NCBI GenBank assembly: GCA_030141605.1
Contig: JAQGDQ010000163.1
Span: 64,001-128,000 of the forward strand
From: Tubiluchus corallicola
Taxonomy: Eukaryota; Priapulida; Priapulimorpha; Priapulimorphida; Tubiluchidae
Length of the DNA: 64,000 nt
Direction: 5' to 3'
Shown: positions 48,166 to 60,388 of the stretch, in pieces
Layout of the letters: every line of letters starts with the position of its first letter
How positions within the stretch are numbered: position 1 is the first letter of the stretch
The notes under the pieces: model-generated
Seen by the model: the letters and a program-made list of their open reading frames with translations, nothing else
Told to the model about the DNA's origin: nothing
Database searches by the model: none
Made by a program: the position numbers and the translations under genes

Positions 48166-48964
48166 TCTGTCATGCAGGTGTAGTTTGTCATTTACAGTCA
48201 ACGATAAAAGCCGTATTGTGGGCCTGTGTTGTTTGTTTTAAAGCTGATTTTAAATAAAGTTTTTTTCACTGGCGTACGTAAGCAATCACAATCATTGCTT
48301 ATACTAACAACATGTTGATTTGCGTTTACTGTTTTGACACCCTTTGCTATTCGCATTCTAACTTTTTGAAAGTTCACTACAGTATTTGGTGAATTTTTCT
48401 CAGCCGAGATGAAGAGAACAAACAAGCATGCGATGTTTGGAAATAAATTAGGCGGCTAACTGGCACAACGAAACAAGTTTTCTGCAGTGGTTTACCAAGA
48501 ACTGTGACTGAGCAACGATAAATGAAGACAGATGCGCGGAAAGGGCAACACGGCGTTTTCAGAAGAGTAATACAAAAAGGAGGTCTACAGAGTGCATCTG
48601 TGCATTTTACCGAAATTCGGAGTGCTTGCGTGTTTATTTTGTTTTGGCAGAACTGATTTTCATGGCAAGTTTTATGATATAAGGTTTTGACAATGTTGTG
48701 TTGAAAGTAATTTATGTCTTCGGATGTAAAACTGAAACAACATTCACAAGGAAGAACCTCTACACGGCTACTTAGCAGGCATAAGTGACATAAACAGCCC
48801 AAACCTAATAATTACTAACAGGATGCGTGACCAACAGGAAAACTATTTTCGTGTGTTTTCTGCTATATTATCCCCAGCTACTGCATAATAATAATAATTT
48901 CGTTTGCGACATAGTCCAAGTTTGTTCCTAAGTAATTTAGTACTTATTTCCTAGGTGGTTCCGA

Positions 48965-49145
48965 TTATTATTACAGGTGTGTTACTTCGATAAACCCCGA
49001 GTGCTTGGTCGAAGAACCAGCAGTCAGGAGTTGAATCTGCGACCGCCCACTTGCTACCACTGCGGCTAAGACACTTTTGCCAGTAGTGTCTCATCTCAAT
49101 AATGAACCATGTACAGTCCTGCCGCAACCCTATGCAGAAAAATAA
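48965..49145 (-). mobile_element. tRNA-derived SINE relic
   Basis: On the minus strand an A-box-like tagccgcagtggt (49068-49056) lies 15 bp before a B-box-like gcagattcaactcc (49040-49027), with tRNA-like sequence between them. The flanks carry no certain target duplication. Confidence 0.55.
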
Positions 49146-50829
49146 ATCGTAGCAGCGTACCTCCAAAACAGTACTTGAATTAGTATTTAAAGTCAATTTT
49201 CAGGCCTTAAAATTTTGGCACAACATACACACACATATGCTACACTTCTGTATTATTTTCGGTAACAAATGGATGTTAATCACGTTACCAGTATTCAATA
49301 CTTTGCACCAATCCCCCATGCATGGACAGGATAATTTCAATGCAATCATGTTAGAATAACTCGGTGTTCTCAGTACAGTTCATAATTATAGCTGCCATGC
49401 ATGCTGGATTGTCGAACGAAAGCATTTATAAAACTATAAACATTTATTGTACCCTCAATTACCACCGGCTTCCTGCTGAGTGAGGACCAGGGTGGTGATT
49501 TACTGGGCTTCTCTGTTCATACATGCTGTCGTAAACTGACCTTAATTTGTACTCTTAGGCATCGACCTACAAATAAGCCAAGTTCAGGTATCGACTTAGA
49601 AAACAGTTAATTTTTATTTTGATCAGATATACCGAACCTGCAAAAAACGAATTTGTGTACACGATAAAAAGCAAATTTAAACATTTATGCATATTTTTAT
49701 TTAATTTTTATTTTATTACGGGAAACAAAACACGATACGATGACAAATGTACGACGATATGATACAGTAATATTATATTAAAATGGATATGACATGATGT
49801 CAGTATAAATTGCTGCTTGCATAATAGTCAGAAGCATTACTTGGGGGACTATAATGCAATTAATAGTGCAGATGTTAGGGTGCAGAAAAGGGAAGTTGAT
49901 AAAACGAAAGAATGATAGTGGAGGGTGGAGGAGATGGGAATACATAGATCGCAAAACGTCAATCAACCAGCGGGGTCCCCCCCCCCTCGTGACGGCCAAA
50001 AAGCGACTCACAAACACGTGCAGATATTTCACTGAAATATCCTGCTAGAATTAAGGTCAAGTGGGTATAATTATTATTATTAATTTTATTTTCTCCAGAC
50101 ATACAAGATTTTTGCAGGTAATACGGAAAGACTCGAAACAGTCAGATTTTTCAGTTTCATCAAGTCAAAAAACTCAAACAAATCTGCCGATGAAAAAATC
50201 TCTTCCAGTTCGGTAAACAAAATGAACTAACCTTTTCTAATTAATAAAAAGGCTGTCTATCCCAATGTAATTAGTTTCCTAGTTTTTTAATTAAATCTTT
50301 TATGCTGTTACAAGAGATTGCCATATACTACTATTGCGACTATCTATTGGCAGGTCTAGGTTAGTGAAATGATGTGAATTAAATGAATATGAGATTTCAT
50401 CGCAAAATGTATTAGGTACAAAAGTACAATGTGGGCCAGTCTGTCACGCACTGTGAATGTGAACTTGGGTCAGACACACGTTGAACGTTTAATATGAATC
50501 TAAGAATGAAGTTTACAAGCTCGGAATAATCAGAGTTGTTAATTCTTCTGATATTTATAACTATCTGTGATACAATTTCACATACCGAGTAATTATTTTA
50601 GCCCAGTTGTATGTTTTGGTGTATAAAAGTAAGCGATTAGTGGCCAGTTTGAGTTTTATCATTTACGGCATCTAATTCCCACCTCACAAAGTGAAGCCAA
50701 TTGGGAGCTGTGAAATAAATTGCTTTCTACAGGACCAGATAATCCCGTCTTCACGCACAGGAAGTAAAACTTTGTGCGGTGTTTGTGTATTATTGATCAT
50801 TGATGGGAGCACGTGATGATATTGCACAC

Positions 50830-50890
50830 TGTAGGATCACACACAGGATATAGACGTATTGGTTCGAGACCCAAACCAGCCAAATTTTGC
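50830..50890 (+). mobile_element. Possible tRNA-SINE B-box remnant
   Basis: ggttcgagacc at 50861-50871 fits the B-box consensus GGTTCGANNCC exactly. An A box upstream is not convincing, so this may be chance or a strongly decayed SINE. Confidence 0.3.
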
Positions 50891-51284
50891 TATTACCAGC
50901 ACATCAATATCAATATTGCACAAATACTGAATAAAGAAGAGTATCTAGTTAAGCTAATTTTTCTGTTTTGTTTCTAATAAGCCTGCCTTTAGAAAAGCTT
51001 CAGCCACAAAATTCACAGGCTTAACTAGTTACCTAACAACACCTTTTTAGTTTGCTTGGCTTTGTACATTGTACTTTGTAGATTGTACATTTTTGTAGAG
51101 ACAGCGAGTAAATGAGCGACTAGAGAAACTGAATTCAATGTACAGGTGCTTTTTGACTTTTCATGCTTTTGCAGACCAGTAGCGCTTGCACCTTCCATGA
51201 TTACCTGCTATCAGAAAAGCGCAATCCCCAAAATTAGTATCTGTTTTGTATATGACGAGCCATTAGGAGAAGTCAAGCTACCAA

Positions 51285-51390
<106 letters not shown>

Positions 51391-52797
51391 ATTTGCAGTA
51401 CATTAAGTAACTATAACAAAATAGGAAGGGCATTGAGAGTAATACTTGATTGATCAGTGTGTTAGCCGTGAAACTTGAGCAGCTGTATGCCAGCTTATTA
51501 AACGAATAGGTGATAAAACAGGAGGAAGGGGAGGTGGTTCACCTACCATACTATCTTCAGTTCTTTCACTTTTTTAAAATGGTCATACGTATTCGATCAT
51601 GCCTAAGACATATCGGCTGGTTAAGTATTCCATAATAGATAATAATCCACGGATTATAATTAGCAAGGCACTGGTACTGCCACATAACCATTTAATATTC
51701 GTCATTGGCTATGATGGGACCACCAGCAAGGATGCTGAAGTGTATAATAAACACTGGGCTGCGTTATTTATCACAGAATTTGTGACAATTAAGCCCCGTA
51801 AATGTGAAGCTAGGAATGTTAGAAAATAATTAGACCTTGCGACTGCGGCATTGTAATTACATCATTATCGTTTGTTATTGTTTATTATGGTAACAAACAA
51901 TGTTTTTCTGACATCTGAGAAGCCATTGGTTACTATAATGTGCTGTTTGTGTTGAGTCTCGACATTGTATTTTCTATCCATGAACAAGTTTTTAATAAGT
52001 CTATCTGCTCCGCGCATGTTCCCGAAGAACTCTCTTGATTCAAGTGATATTTTTCTGCCCATGTAATAGGAACCATGTTAATGTGTTGAGCAACGTAAAA
52101 CAGGCTGAGGGCAATTCTAAAGAACCTCTAAATATTATATGTAAAGCTACGAAAATTTCAACTTGATTGCCTCCGGTCAGTCATGGCTCCCACCATCGGA
52201 CATTACTTCATTTTTTCGTGTAAAAAGTTCATTGCTACGCCAACGGACGGTTTTTAGTTGGTCTAAATGTAAGCTTTCAATGATTTAGCTGGCGTGTATA
52301 AGCACATTGAATATGCTAGGAAGGATTTGCAACAATATCGGAGGTCTTGGAAAGTCCGTGGGGCATCAGTAACGCGTGCGAAATGTTAGGGGCTGTGGGA
52401 GGACCTGTCAAATCAGAGGAAATGTATTTTGTAAACCAGTGGAAGCACTTCCAAACGAAATTATCGTGTTTTAGGTGTGAATTATCCAGACAGGGATGAC
52501 AATGGAGCCGTGACCAGCAAAACCAGGAAAAAATGAAATTAGCATTGGATTACGTTTCCTATGAGGTGCTCTTGCTTGTCCTTCTCTCAGTATTTAAATC
52601 AGGTTGGTACAATCATTGCTGCTCGATTATTAATGCACACTGTGAAAGAAATGTTAATAGAACATAAGTATCTATTAACGTTAAAGAACCGTTAATAGAA
52701 CTTCCTTTTTGTCGATGAATGGCGCCACATTACTCAGAATAGCCCTGAATAAAGGTAACAGCAAAACTGCCTTGTTGTCCCCCTTTTTCCCATAAAG

Positions 52798-53376
52798 TTA
52801 AAGGAAGACAGGGTGATTTTTCATATACTACCCCATTTACAAGTCCGATAAAACTTGCACATTTTAGCACAATTAATACTACAAAAGCGTTTCTGATACT
52901 TAAATAATAGATTAAAAATTTAATTAATGGCGGCCGAGCCCAATTATTGATGACATCACAAACTAACATAAATATTCCATGAGCGTGCTGCACGTGTTTG
53001 CTAAAGCGAAAATTGAAGTACGGTGCTACTGTAAGATATTCAGAGTGTTGTACTAAAACTCGGCAAATTTTAAGCTAAATTTTCAAATTTACCACTGTAA
53101 TCATGCATGAGTTGTCGAATGAGTGTAATTCACCAGGAACTAACACATCTGAACGGAGAGATACAGCACCTGTTTTTTGTGTGCAGTGTTTCCGAAATGC
53201 AGGGGCTAGTGACTATCTAGCTAACGAATGGCAAAATGCATGCAAGAGCGAAAAACTATTGGTGCAATTGTGTTTGTTATGTAATAATTCTTTCACGCAA
53301 GCCATTTTTGAAAAAATATTTTAAAGAGTAGATTGTTTTGACCTACAGTTTAAGCTTGAGCCCGGTTTTGCTTTAA
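52798..53376. mobile_element. TTAA-flanked piggyBac-like MITE, copy A
   Basis: Bounded by TTAA at 52798-52801 and 53373-53376. Left terminus aggaagacagggtgat; right terminus (reverse complement) agcaaaaccgggctc, imperfectly inverted. Its interior matches copy B (55524-56444) across most of its length, for example tttttcatatactacccc, cattttagcacaattaat, acagcacct and gagtagattgtttt. No transposase frame. It lies 130 bp upstream of the Ly6 exon. Confidence 0.8.
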
Positions 53377-53505
53377 GTGTTACTAGAGTTTGGTCTGTTA
53401 AAAATTTTAAAAGGCTGAAGCTAATGATATTAGGCTCCTCTTTCTTACCAGGAGCCAACTGGTCTATAATTTTTCTGTGTTAAGAATATTTCTTCGACAT
53501 TTTAG

Positions 53506-53676
53506 GGTTATGTGTGGGCTGTTTTACCTGTTATTCCCATAATGGTTCAGATCCCGGATGTGAGGATCCCTACAATCCATACGAGAGCACATATATGCCC
53601 AACTGCTTTGTTGGCAGGCAGGAGAGAAAGGGACTCTTTCCCGCACAGTATTGCGTCAAAGTTAAAGGAAAAGATG
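53506..53676 (+). CDS. Ly6 exon with first half of the three-finger domain
   Basis: Acceptor cattttag. GG completes a codon from the missing exon, then six cysteines (LC, GC, TC, GCE, NCF, YCV). Donor gtaagt. Confidence 0.88.
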
Positions 53677-54573
53677 GTAAGTACACGATACATGTTCCTT
53701 ACACTGATCAAATGTTTATAAAAATATCATATGTTGATCACTTTAAAAACCACTGCTTTTGGTCAATTTCTAATCCGGTTACCACTATATGTGAGCATTC
53801 TCTACCAGAAAGTGAATTAAAATCGATTCGAATTTGTGACTTTCGAACTCAAATCAAACCGAATTTTGAGACTTCGAATCCTAATTCATTTTTAAAGATT
53901 TTCAAATGAATTTTCGAATCACTAATAAGAAACAATCTCAAAAAGATCATGCATAATACTTGATTTTATAACTGCAGTAAAAATACTAATAATTTGTTTA
54001 AAAATTGTGCACAGAAATGACAGCTAAATTATGTTGATTGCATGATGTTTCAAACGTTTTAATGATAAGGATGTATGTAGTTGAAGTTTGAATCAATAAT
54101 ATTTGAATCATTTTAATCCGGAATTCAAACGAACTAAAAAACTCGTTCACCCCAAGTTACCACCTTTGAGATTGCGCACTTGGCTTCCTTGGCGACCATA
54201 TTTCCAATAATTAAGACATTAGTTCTAAGAAATGAAATACATTGTTCATGATAAAAAGAAGAACCACAACATGTTTCAACATTATTTTATTATCTGGCTT
54301 CAACACTATTTTAACATAATGGAATACAGATAATTGCTTTTCTTTTCATTAACAGGCAATGGAGAAGCAACGACAATTCGAGCGTGCTCCTTATTTGGAA
54401 TGGCTCAACAATGCGGTGTCTTCATTTACGAAGGAATTGAAATGACTGGCTGTGTTTTAACCTGTGACTATGACGGCTGCAATGGCAGCTTGCCATTAAA
54501 CAGTCTTTCCTCGGTGACTCACATTGTTACTGCATTGTTACTTAGTGCAGCTATGTCGTGCCTGTTACGATAG
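53506..54573 (+). CDS. Ly6/quiver-like GPI-anchored protein, 5'-partial, last two exons
   Basis: Exons 53506-53676 and 54356-54573 join in phase 1 across GT-AG. The mature part begins LCVGCFTCYSHNGSDPGCED and continues with NCFVG, QYCVKVKG, RACSLFG, QQCGVF, TGCVLTC and the closing DYDGCNGS. The pattern CxxCxxC...C...C with a terminal CDxxxCN-like block is that of three-finger Ly6 domains of the invertebrate quiver/sleepless-boudin-crooked group. A hydrophobic tail (about THIVTALLLSAAMSCLL) right before the stop fits a GPI-anchor signal. Two NGS sequons. The signal-peptide exon should end in phase 1 upstream but was not found. Function (ion-channel trafficking, septate junctions) varies among relatives, so I assign none. 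Confidence 0.88.
53677..54355 (+). other. Ly6 intron mostly filled by a dispersed repeat
   Basis: About half of this 679-bp intron is the TTCGAA-rich repeat copy 2 (53815-54165). Confidence 0.8.
53815..54165 (+). mobile_element. Dispersed TTCGAA-rich repeat, copy 2
   Basis: Inverted homologue of 42107-42390; see that entry for the shared phrases. It starts with cgattcgaatttgtgac and ends near aaaaactcgttcac. Confidence 0.75.
54356..54573 (+). CDS. Ly6 terminal exon with GPI signal
   Basis: Acceptor tcattaacag. Encodes the last five domain cysteines, CNGSLP and the hydrophobic C-terminus; TAG at 54571-54573. Confidence 0.9.
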
Positions 54574-54846
54574 TACTAGATGCCACAGTGCAGTGCTGAA
54601 CAACTGGTGTGTCCGTGACCAATGTGCCTCTATTTCAAACGTGTTAAGTAATGAAAAGTGTGTAACGGAGTGCGTCATATAACAAACATTGCTGAGGATG
54701 TTGGATTACAATTTTACTTATGTCGTTTAGGCTTTAATACATTAAGTTAAATTTAATTGCAAATGGAGTATCTCCGCTAGGCCGAACTTCGCAGAATGTG
54801 GAGAATTTATCTTGCAAATGTTTTGTTTTTTATTTTCCGATTGGTA

Positions 54847-54852
54847 AATAAA
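54847..54852 (+). terminator. Polyadenylation signal of the Ly6 gene
   Basis: AATAAA 274 bp after the stop codon, in AT-rich sequence; the first perfect signal downstream. Confidence 0.6.
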
Positions 54853-55523
54853 TTTGTGGTTAACAACTCATGGTTAATGTAAATAACGTGGTTGCAAAGA
54901 GTGGTCTCATTCGCATCATACATAATTCAGTCGGATATTTTTTTACAGTGAGTTAAATTTTGTTCAGTCTTCAGTTGTTAAGCTGAAGTAACACCAAAAA
55001 GAATATGGAAGAATTTGACAACTATCAGTAAGTCTAACTTACAAAACAGGCTAAAGATAGTGGAATGTACTGCGTCCCATATTTCAGCTAAAAAGCTAAG
55101 CAAATGCTTGTTGACAGGCGATAAGAGCCACAGACTGTTAACAACCCACACAAGCCAAATGTTGCTTTCAAATACGACAAGTAACACCAATGTTGCTTAG
55201 CGAACAAAAAAACTAACATACCCACGGCAATTTTTCTAGGGTTATGCGTATGTAAACTGTTACAAAATCAGCTTTTCAGACAAATCATACGTACTTGTAT
55301 AATTCTAGAACAGGCAAATTAAGCAGTACAAAACATTTACATTATACTCTTGCGAGAAACTTTCTAATCAGTAAAACTAGTAGCAGAAGAAACTAATTGA
55401 CAAGAATTAGTGAAAATATTGAAATTGTTTATCACAGGCAGAGCACCTACAATTTTTAAACTGAGTCATTAAACATTTTCCTTCATTATCACGTGTCACT
55501 AAAACATGGGAGAACATCCATAC

Positions 55524-56444
55524 TTAAAGGAAGACGGGATGATTTTTCATATACTACCCCATTTTTATGTTTGACGAAAAGTATACATTTTAGCACAATT
55601 AATAGTGCAAAAGCATTTTTGACAAATAAAAACTTAATTAAAGGTTATTAACTTTTATAAAACTTTTAAATGACATCACATACTAACATAATTTTCAACA
55701 GTAAAGGTATTCCACAAGCATGTAGCATGTGTTAGCAAAAGCAAAAGCAAGTATAGTGCTACTACAAGATATTCAGGTTGTTGCACTCAAACTAGCCAAG
55801 TTTTAAAGGACAAGAAAAGCTATTATTAATTCTTCACGATAAAACTTATGCGTGAAACTACAGGAAGTACTGTACAACAGTGTACGCACCGCGAACAACC
55901 TAAAGGGTATTTAAACTCACCTTCGCTAGGTCTGCTAACTGTGAATGTACGATTTACGCCTACGTTGTGTGTGTCTGTGTAACGTAATGGAGCAGTCAGG
56001 ACAGTATTACGGGAGGCTTAAAATAAAAGGAAACGGGAATTTCTTTTAACGTGAGTATGATATGCGTTTAAAGTTGCTATAAACTAATATAATCTTTTAA
56101 GGCAATTTTTCTGAAATCCACTTCAAAAACGCCTTTTCTTGTCCTTCAAGATAAAAATTCAAATTTCAAATTTACTGCTGTGCTTACGCACGAGGTGTCG
56201 AATGTGTGTAGTTCGTCACAAACTAATACATCTGAACTGAGAGGTACAGCACCTCTTTTTTGTGTAACACATTTCCGAAAAATAGGCGCTAGTGCCCGTC
56301 TAACTAACAAATGGTGAAATTGGGTTCGTGCGGTAATAATTCTTTCGCGATAGTCATTTTTAAAAAAAAGGTGTTTTTTTTCAATATTTTGAAGAGTAGA
56401 TTGTTTTAATCTACAGTTTAAGATCGGGTCCAGTTTTGCTTTAA
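55524..56444. mobile_element. TTAA-flanked piggyBac-like MITE, copy B
   Basis: Bounded by TTAA at 55524-55527 and 56441-56444. Same orientation and content as copy A, but 342 bp longer because a second inverted-repeat element is inserted inside (55807-56145). Confidence 0.8.
55807..56145. mobile_element. Nested TTAA MITE inside copy B
   Basis: Perfect 13-bp terminal inverted repeats aggacaagaaaag, preceded by TTAA (55803-55806) and followed by TCAA (56146-56149), a one-base change from TTAA. The sequence on either side matches copy A continuously, proving insertion after copy B was in place. 339 bp, no ORF. Confidence 0.85.
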
Positions 56445-56697
56445 ACAAAATATTAGACATTTAAGCCATTAAACCAAGTATGCTAGCGAGGGGAAAATGG
56501 CACCAGGTGAGCATTCGAAGCAATCAAAACAGGAGATATTAAACATTCTCCTTCTCTTGGTGCCCGAACAAGCTTCGTCTTCAGTTTTAAAAAGAAGTGA
56601 CATTTGTCGAGGTTAAGTTACTGTCACGGAAAACACTTTCTTACTTCAACAGTCAATTTCTACTTATCAACAGATATCACTGTAGCGCGTCACCGTC

Positions 56698-56856
56698 TCA
56701 TTCGTGGAAAGCTTCCATACGGACTCTGTTGCAGTCATTCGGATGACGGAGAATGATTCCGCATCGCAACAACAGCTCTGTGTAGTAGTCCCAGTGCTCG
56801 GCTGACAAAGTAATATACGGATCGTGTGGGGAATCAAACAGTTTATTCAAAAGCAC
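56698..56856 (-). CDS. CENPK: CENPK exon 6 (conserved C-terminus)
   Basis: Acceptor ttttttag. Encodes VLLNKLFDSPHDPYITLS, AEHWDYYTELLLRCGI, ILRHPNDCNRVRMEAFHE, stop TGA. Confidence 0.95.
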   Translation of the reverse strand: MLLNKLFDSPHDPYITLSAEHWDYYTELLLRCGIILRHPNDCNRVRMEAFHE

Positions 56857-59800
56857 CTAAAAAATAAATAACAATTGTGACGGGAAATACATGAAAAAAT
56901 GGATAAACACTAAAACACAAAGTGCATGCACAAAGCTACTCGGACATGGATTTATTGTTATTGAAAAAAGTAGGATGCCTGACTGCCTGTATCATATCAG
57001 AAAATGTCTAATACACTACCTGTTAAGAAAACCACTATATGATTTTGCATGGAGTACTGCAGCCACATCTAGGTTTGTTACGTTAACCCATTTACAGATT
57101 ATAAAAGCTTTTAAACCATATCGCGTATTATCAATATGGTGGCTCTGATTTGGGGGTCAAACCTGTAATCTTTTACCCATCAAAAATCGGTTGTCAAGTT
57201 AAACATTGTTTTTTTTGTTTCTAGTTAGTTTAATAGAAGGTGCTCCAAGGACCTGTTGTCATTGGTTCCTATCTCCTAAATGCCAGCAGCTTGGACCTAA
57301 TCTATATTTTGCTGTGGTTCGTTTAGATTTTTACCTTGGTCATCTGCAGATACAGAGCTGCTGCTGATAAATCCAGGTGTTCCTTCAGAACTCTTATCTA
57401 AAGATTCCATTGTTTTTTCTGTTAAATACAACGTCGCCCAGTTCAAGAATTATGGAAAAGACGGGCACCCAATTCAAAATAATTTCTTTAGAGTAAGATT
57501 CATACTCCAAAAGAATATACAATTAGTTAACACTAAGTATCCTAAACAAGATGCATGTCTCTAACTAAAACAATCTTGTTATGAAGAAGTCACCACATTT
57601 CACAAAAAGAACACCTGCATCTCCACGTGATTATGGGTTAACATATTGATCAGCAGGTTACTTGGTTACTTCAGGAAAAATAAATGAGTAACACGAAACA
57701 AGAAGAAAAACCTACAGACCACATAATATAAACACGATTAAAACAAACATATGGTTGTAGAAATGTACAATATTACCACTTACCTCTAAATAAGCTTGTA
57801 GTGTGAGGTAAATCCTGTTTGTACTCTCACCAGATGTGTACCTCTAAAATGCAAAAAAGTGGTAAACTAAACAACCACAGTTTTAACTTTTCGTCGGTAT
57901 ATGATTTAGGAATTACCACGTTTAACTACAGCCATGCCTGACTTTCAGCACAGACACCACTGCATTAGACAATTTGTAATAATGTTTTGGCTGCATTTAG
58001 TATACCCCACCCCCACCCCTCTCTCTAGCTCTTTTTCTCATGGCTGCAAATCAGAGTAATGAGCCACAGTAAAACAAGAAAAGTAGCAGAAAGTTTAAAT
58101 GACGACTCCTACCTTCCGCTTTCCCACACTGTTTGGATGGTCTCCCGGACGGGGAAAGTGCTCCAAGCAGAAATCATTAAGCTTTCGCATCAGGAATACC
58201 TGATACTTGCACAATTTCTCATGTTTCTCTTCCAACTCTTTCTGAACTCGCTTGTCATTTTTGTATTCCTCTGCGCTATACTCAGCAAGTTTACTCTGCA
58301 GTTCTCTGTTCAATGCCTTGTCTTGTTCAAGTAGTTGCTCCTCCCTAAATGTGAAAGAAACACCTCAGCGTAAAATCTGTGACGTCAAAACTTTGGAACA
58401 CAATTATACCAATGGATTGCACTTACATCTGTGTATAACTTATTTCTTTGTAATTAAGCAATGAGGCATACCTTCGCAACTGTTCTTCCTCCAACTGCTT
58501 CTGAGCTTTTACATGGAGACGAACTTGCTCCAACTGTTTACAGTGAGTCTGTAAGTCTTCCTCTAACTTGGCAGTCAATAATTCCTTGTTCTGAGGGAGT
58601 ACTGAAAGACAAAAAAGTAAATGTAATTATTTTTTAATTAGAAAATAATAAAAAATAATTACATATTTTGCAGTAGTGAGCCAAAATTGTTTTTCCACAG
58701 CATTTAAAAGGAATTCAATAAAGCACTGTTTCCAGATATGAAAGAACAATTTATTTTGTAATGAACTCAGAATAGGTTTTGGCAGGTAATGAGCTGTTTG
58801 CCAACAGATACGCCTCCTAGTCCCTCGTTGAAAGGTAGCCTATAATGTGTAAAGAACAACTTACTATATGAAGGTTGCAAATGAATTGTAATTCACGGTG
58901 CATACAGGAGCTGCTTACAAGTCATTTAAGTTGCCAGACACAATAAAAAATAAAACACTCAAATTAATCCCTCGATTTTCTCTTTTGCAAAAATTGTATC
59001 CTTATAGACAACAAAAGGTGTGGTGACCTTTCAGTTTTTCTACAAACTGGTGGCCTAAGGTATCTATCAAGAAATGTAAATCAATTTTGTAATTTGTACG
59101 CAACTTTAGTTTCCCAAATGGGGGACTTCTAGTGTTTAAAACTTATACAGATTTCTCAGCCTGACAAAACTGTTGTTGCTTTGTAATGCACTGACTGGCA
59201 TGGCTACTTGAAATACAGAAAATCGAAGTTTAAGTTCCAATTCCAGTGGAGAAGTAAAATTTTTTATGATCTGTAATTTAATCACAAAAGTGCAGTTGCA
59301 AATTCTTATCATATTTGCACTTTAATACCGATGTAAGAAAATTACCAACAATTTACCATTTAGCTTTAATTTTTCTAAAGCAAGGATTTCTCCTTGAAGT
59401 TGACATTGTTCAGTGACAGTTTCATCGCTAGTTGCATTTTCTTTACTCCTCTTTTCATGCTCAGCTATCTGCTCTTGCAGCTTAATTAAAAGAAACCATT
59501 TACCACTAAATTTTACCACAGACCTTTGAAGAGACATTTAATAAAAATTAATCATTGACAAAATGAATTAACACACGTAACAAATGATAATAATTTAAAA
59601 TTTATATTTTTTATAGAAATGCTACAAAAATAAAAAAAACACAAAATAAAATTTATAAGATTGCCTTTATATCATTCACCTGTATCTTAGCAAGAAAATG
59701 TGTAAGTTTGAAGAAATATAACAAGTTTGAAGTTGGTCAATAAAGCTGTAATTTAATCCATCAAATGCCAAGTAAACATTTCCCTTAGGTACAGACTTAA

Positions 59801-60060
59801 AGTGCAGCTCTGAGCTCTGCCTCCCCAAAGTGTCACATAACAGCATGGACAAAATTTGAAGAAAGTGATAACTATAGTGTTATAACTTATAAGAATTTTT
59901 AAAAGTAGTGAAGTAGATGTACTGGATTGAGTAAACACAGATAAAACAACAAAAAAATATTTTAGACCTATACCTTTCCAATTCTGATCTTTGCCTGCTC
60001 ATTTTCTTCATCCAGTAATTTGCAAATCTCGCCAACAGACAAACCAGCCGCCCCAGCCAT
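56698..60060 (-). CDS. CENPK: Centromere protein K, complete, six exons
   Basis: Inner-kinetochore subunit of the CENP-H/I/K/M part of the constitutive centromere-associated network. Exons in transcript order: 60060-59974, 59480-59357, 58601-58472, 58344-58113, 57843-57784, 56856-56698. All are GT-AG, all phases agree, 792 bp, 263 aa (vertebrate CENP-K is about 270). The protein is charged and coiled-coil-like over residues 20-165 (KLQEQIAEHEKRSKEN, KQLEEEQLRREEQL, KELEEKHEKL), then LNDFCLEHFPRPG (vertebrate proteins carry a LxxHFPLP motif here) and the conserved end LLNKLFDSPHDPYITLS, YYTELLLRCGIILRHPND and RVRMEAFHE before TGA. The C-terminal block is the decisive evidence. Start ATG at 60060-60058 is the first in the first exon. 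Confidence 0.95.
56857..57783 (-). other. CENPK intron 5
   Basis: 927 bp with no recognised repeat. A small open frame on the + strand at 56891-57148 has no family features. Confidence 0.8.
57784..57843 (-). CDS. CENPK: CENPK exon 5
   Basis: Sixty bases, 20 codons in phase 0: RYTSGESTNRIYLTLQAYLE, flanked by ttttag and gtaagt-type sites. Confidence 0.9.
58113..58344 (-). CDS. CENPK: CENPK exon 4 (coiled coil and HFPRP motif)
   Basis: Begins in phase 2 (G completes Arg), then EEQLLEQDKALNRELQSK through LNDFCLEHFPRPG to NSVGKRK. Donor gtagga. Confidence 0.92.
58472..58601 (-). CDS. CENPK: CENPK exon 3
   Basis: Acceptor tctttcag. Encodes LPQNKELLTAKLEEDLQT, HCKQLEQVRLHVKAQ and KQLEEEQLR. Donor gtatgc. 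Confidence 0.92.
58602..59356 (-). other. CENPK intron 2
   Basis: 755 bp, no repeat or gene recognised. Confidence 0.8.
59357..59480 (-). CDS. CENPK: CENPK exon 2
   Basis: Acceptor ttttaattaag (weak pyrimidine tract). Encodes LQEQIAEHEKRSKENATSDE, then TVTEQCQLQGEILALEKLKL and N. Ends phase 1 before gtaaat. The weak acceptor makes the exact 5' edge slightly uncertain, but phase is consistent. Confidence 0.88.
59481..59973 (-). other. CENPK intron 1
   Basis: 493 bp, no feature recognised. Confidence 0.8.
59974..60060 (-). CDS. CENPK: CENPK exon 1 with start codon
   Basis: MAGAAGLSVGEICKLLDEEN then EQAKIRIGK, 29 codons, donor gtatag. Confidence 0.92.
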
Positions 60061-60388
60061 CCTTTATGAGAAAAAAACACAGAATCAACGTCACACAACG
60101 ATAATTATCATCATGTAGAAGATGTAAGTTAAAGATGTTAAACTACTACAAATTACTTAGTTACCAAACCATGTCACCAAATTATAATTATTAAGCTGCA
60201 CAAAACTAAACTAGAATCTCAATTAAACCCGAATATCTGGTGCGTATTTAAAGAAAAGTGTGAACTAACTAAGCAATATGATCAGATGAGGTAGATTTAA
60301 CTAGACTGCGACCCACTCGACAATACCAGAGATTTGATACAGATGCTCTTACGGTGCTGTATTCAGTGTACTCTACCATCAAGTAAAA

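Larger units (their letters stand above)
54574..56697. other. Convergent intergenic region between Ly6 and CENPK
   Basis: Holds the Ly6 3' UTR, MITE copy B with its nested insertion (55524-56444) and the CENPK 3' end. No gene seen. Confidence 0.75.

Noticed and set aside
48377-48802. 141-codon minus-strand frame rich in Cys
   Set aside because: No recognisable cysteine spacing, no signal peptide, no splice sites and flanking SINE relics; probably chance.
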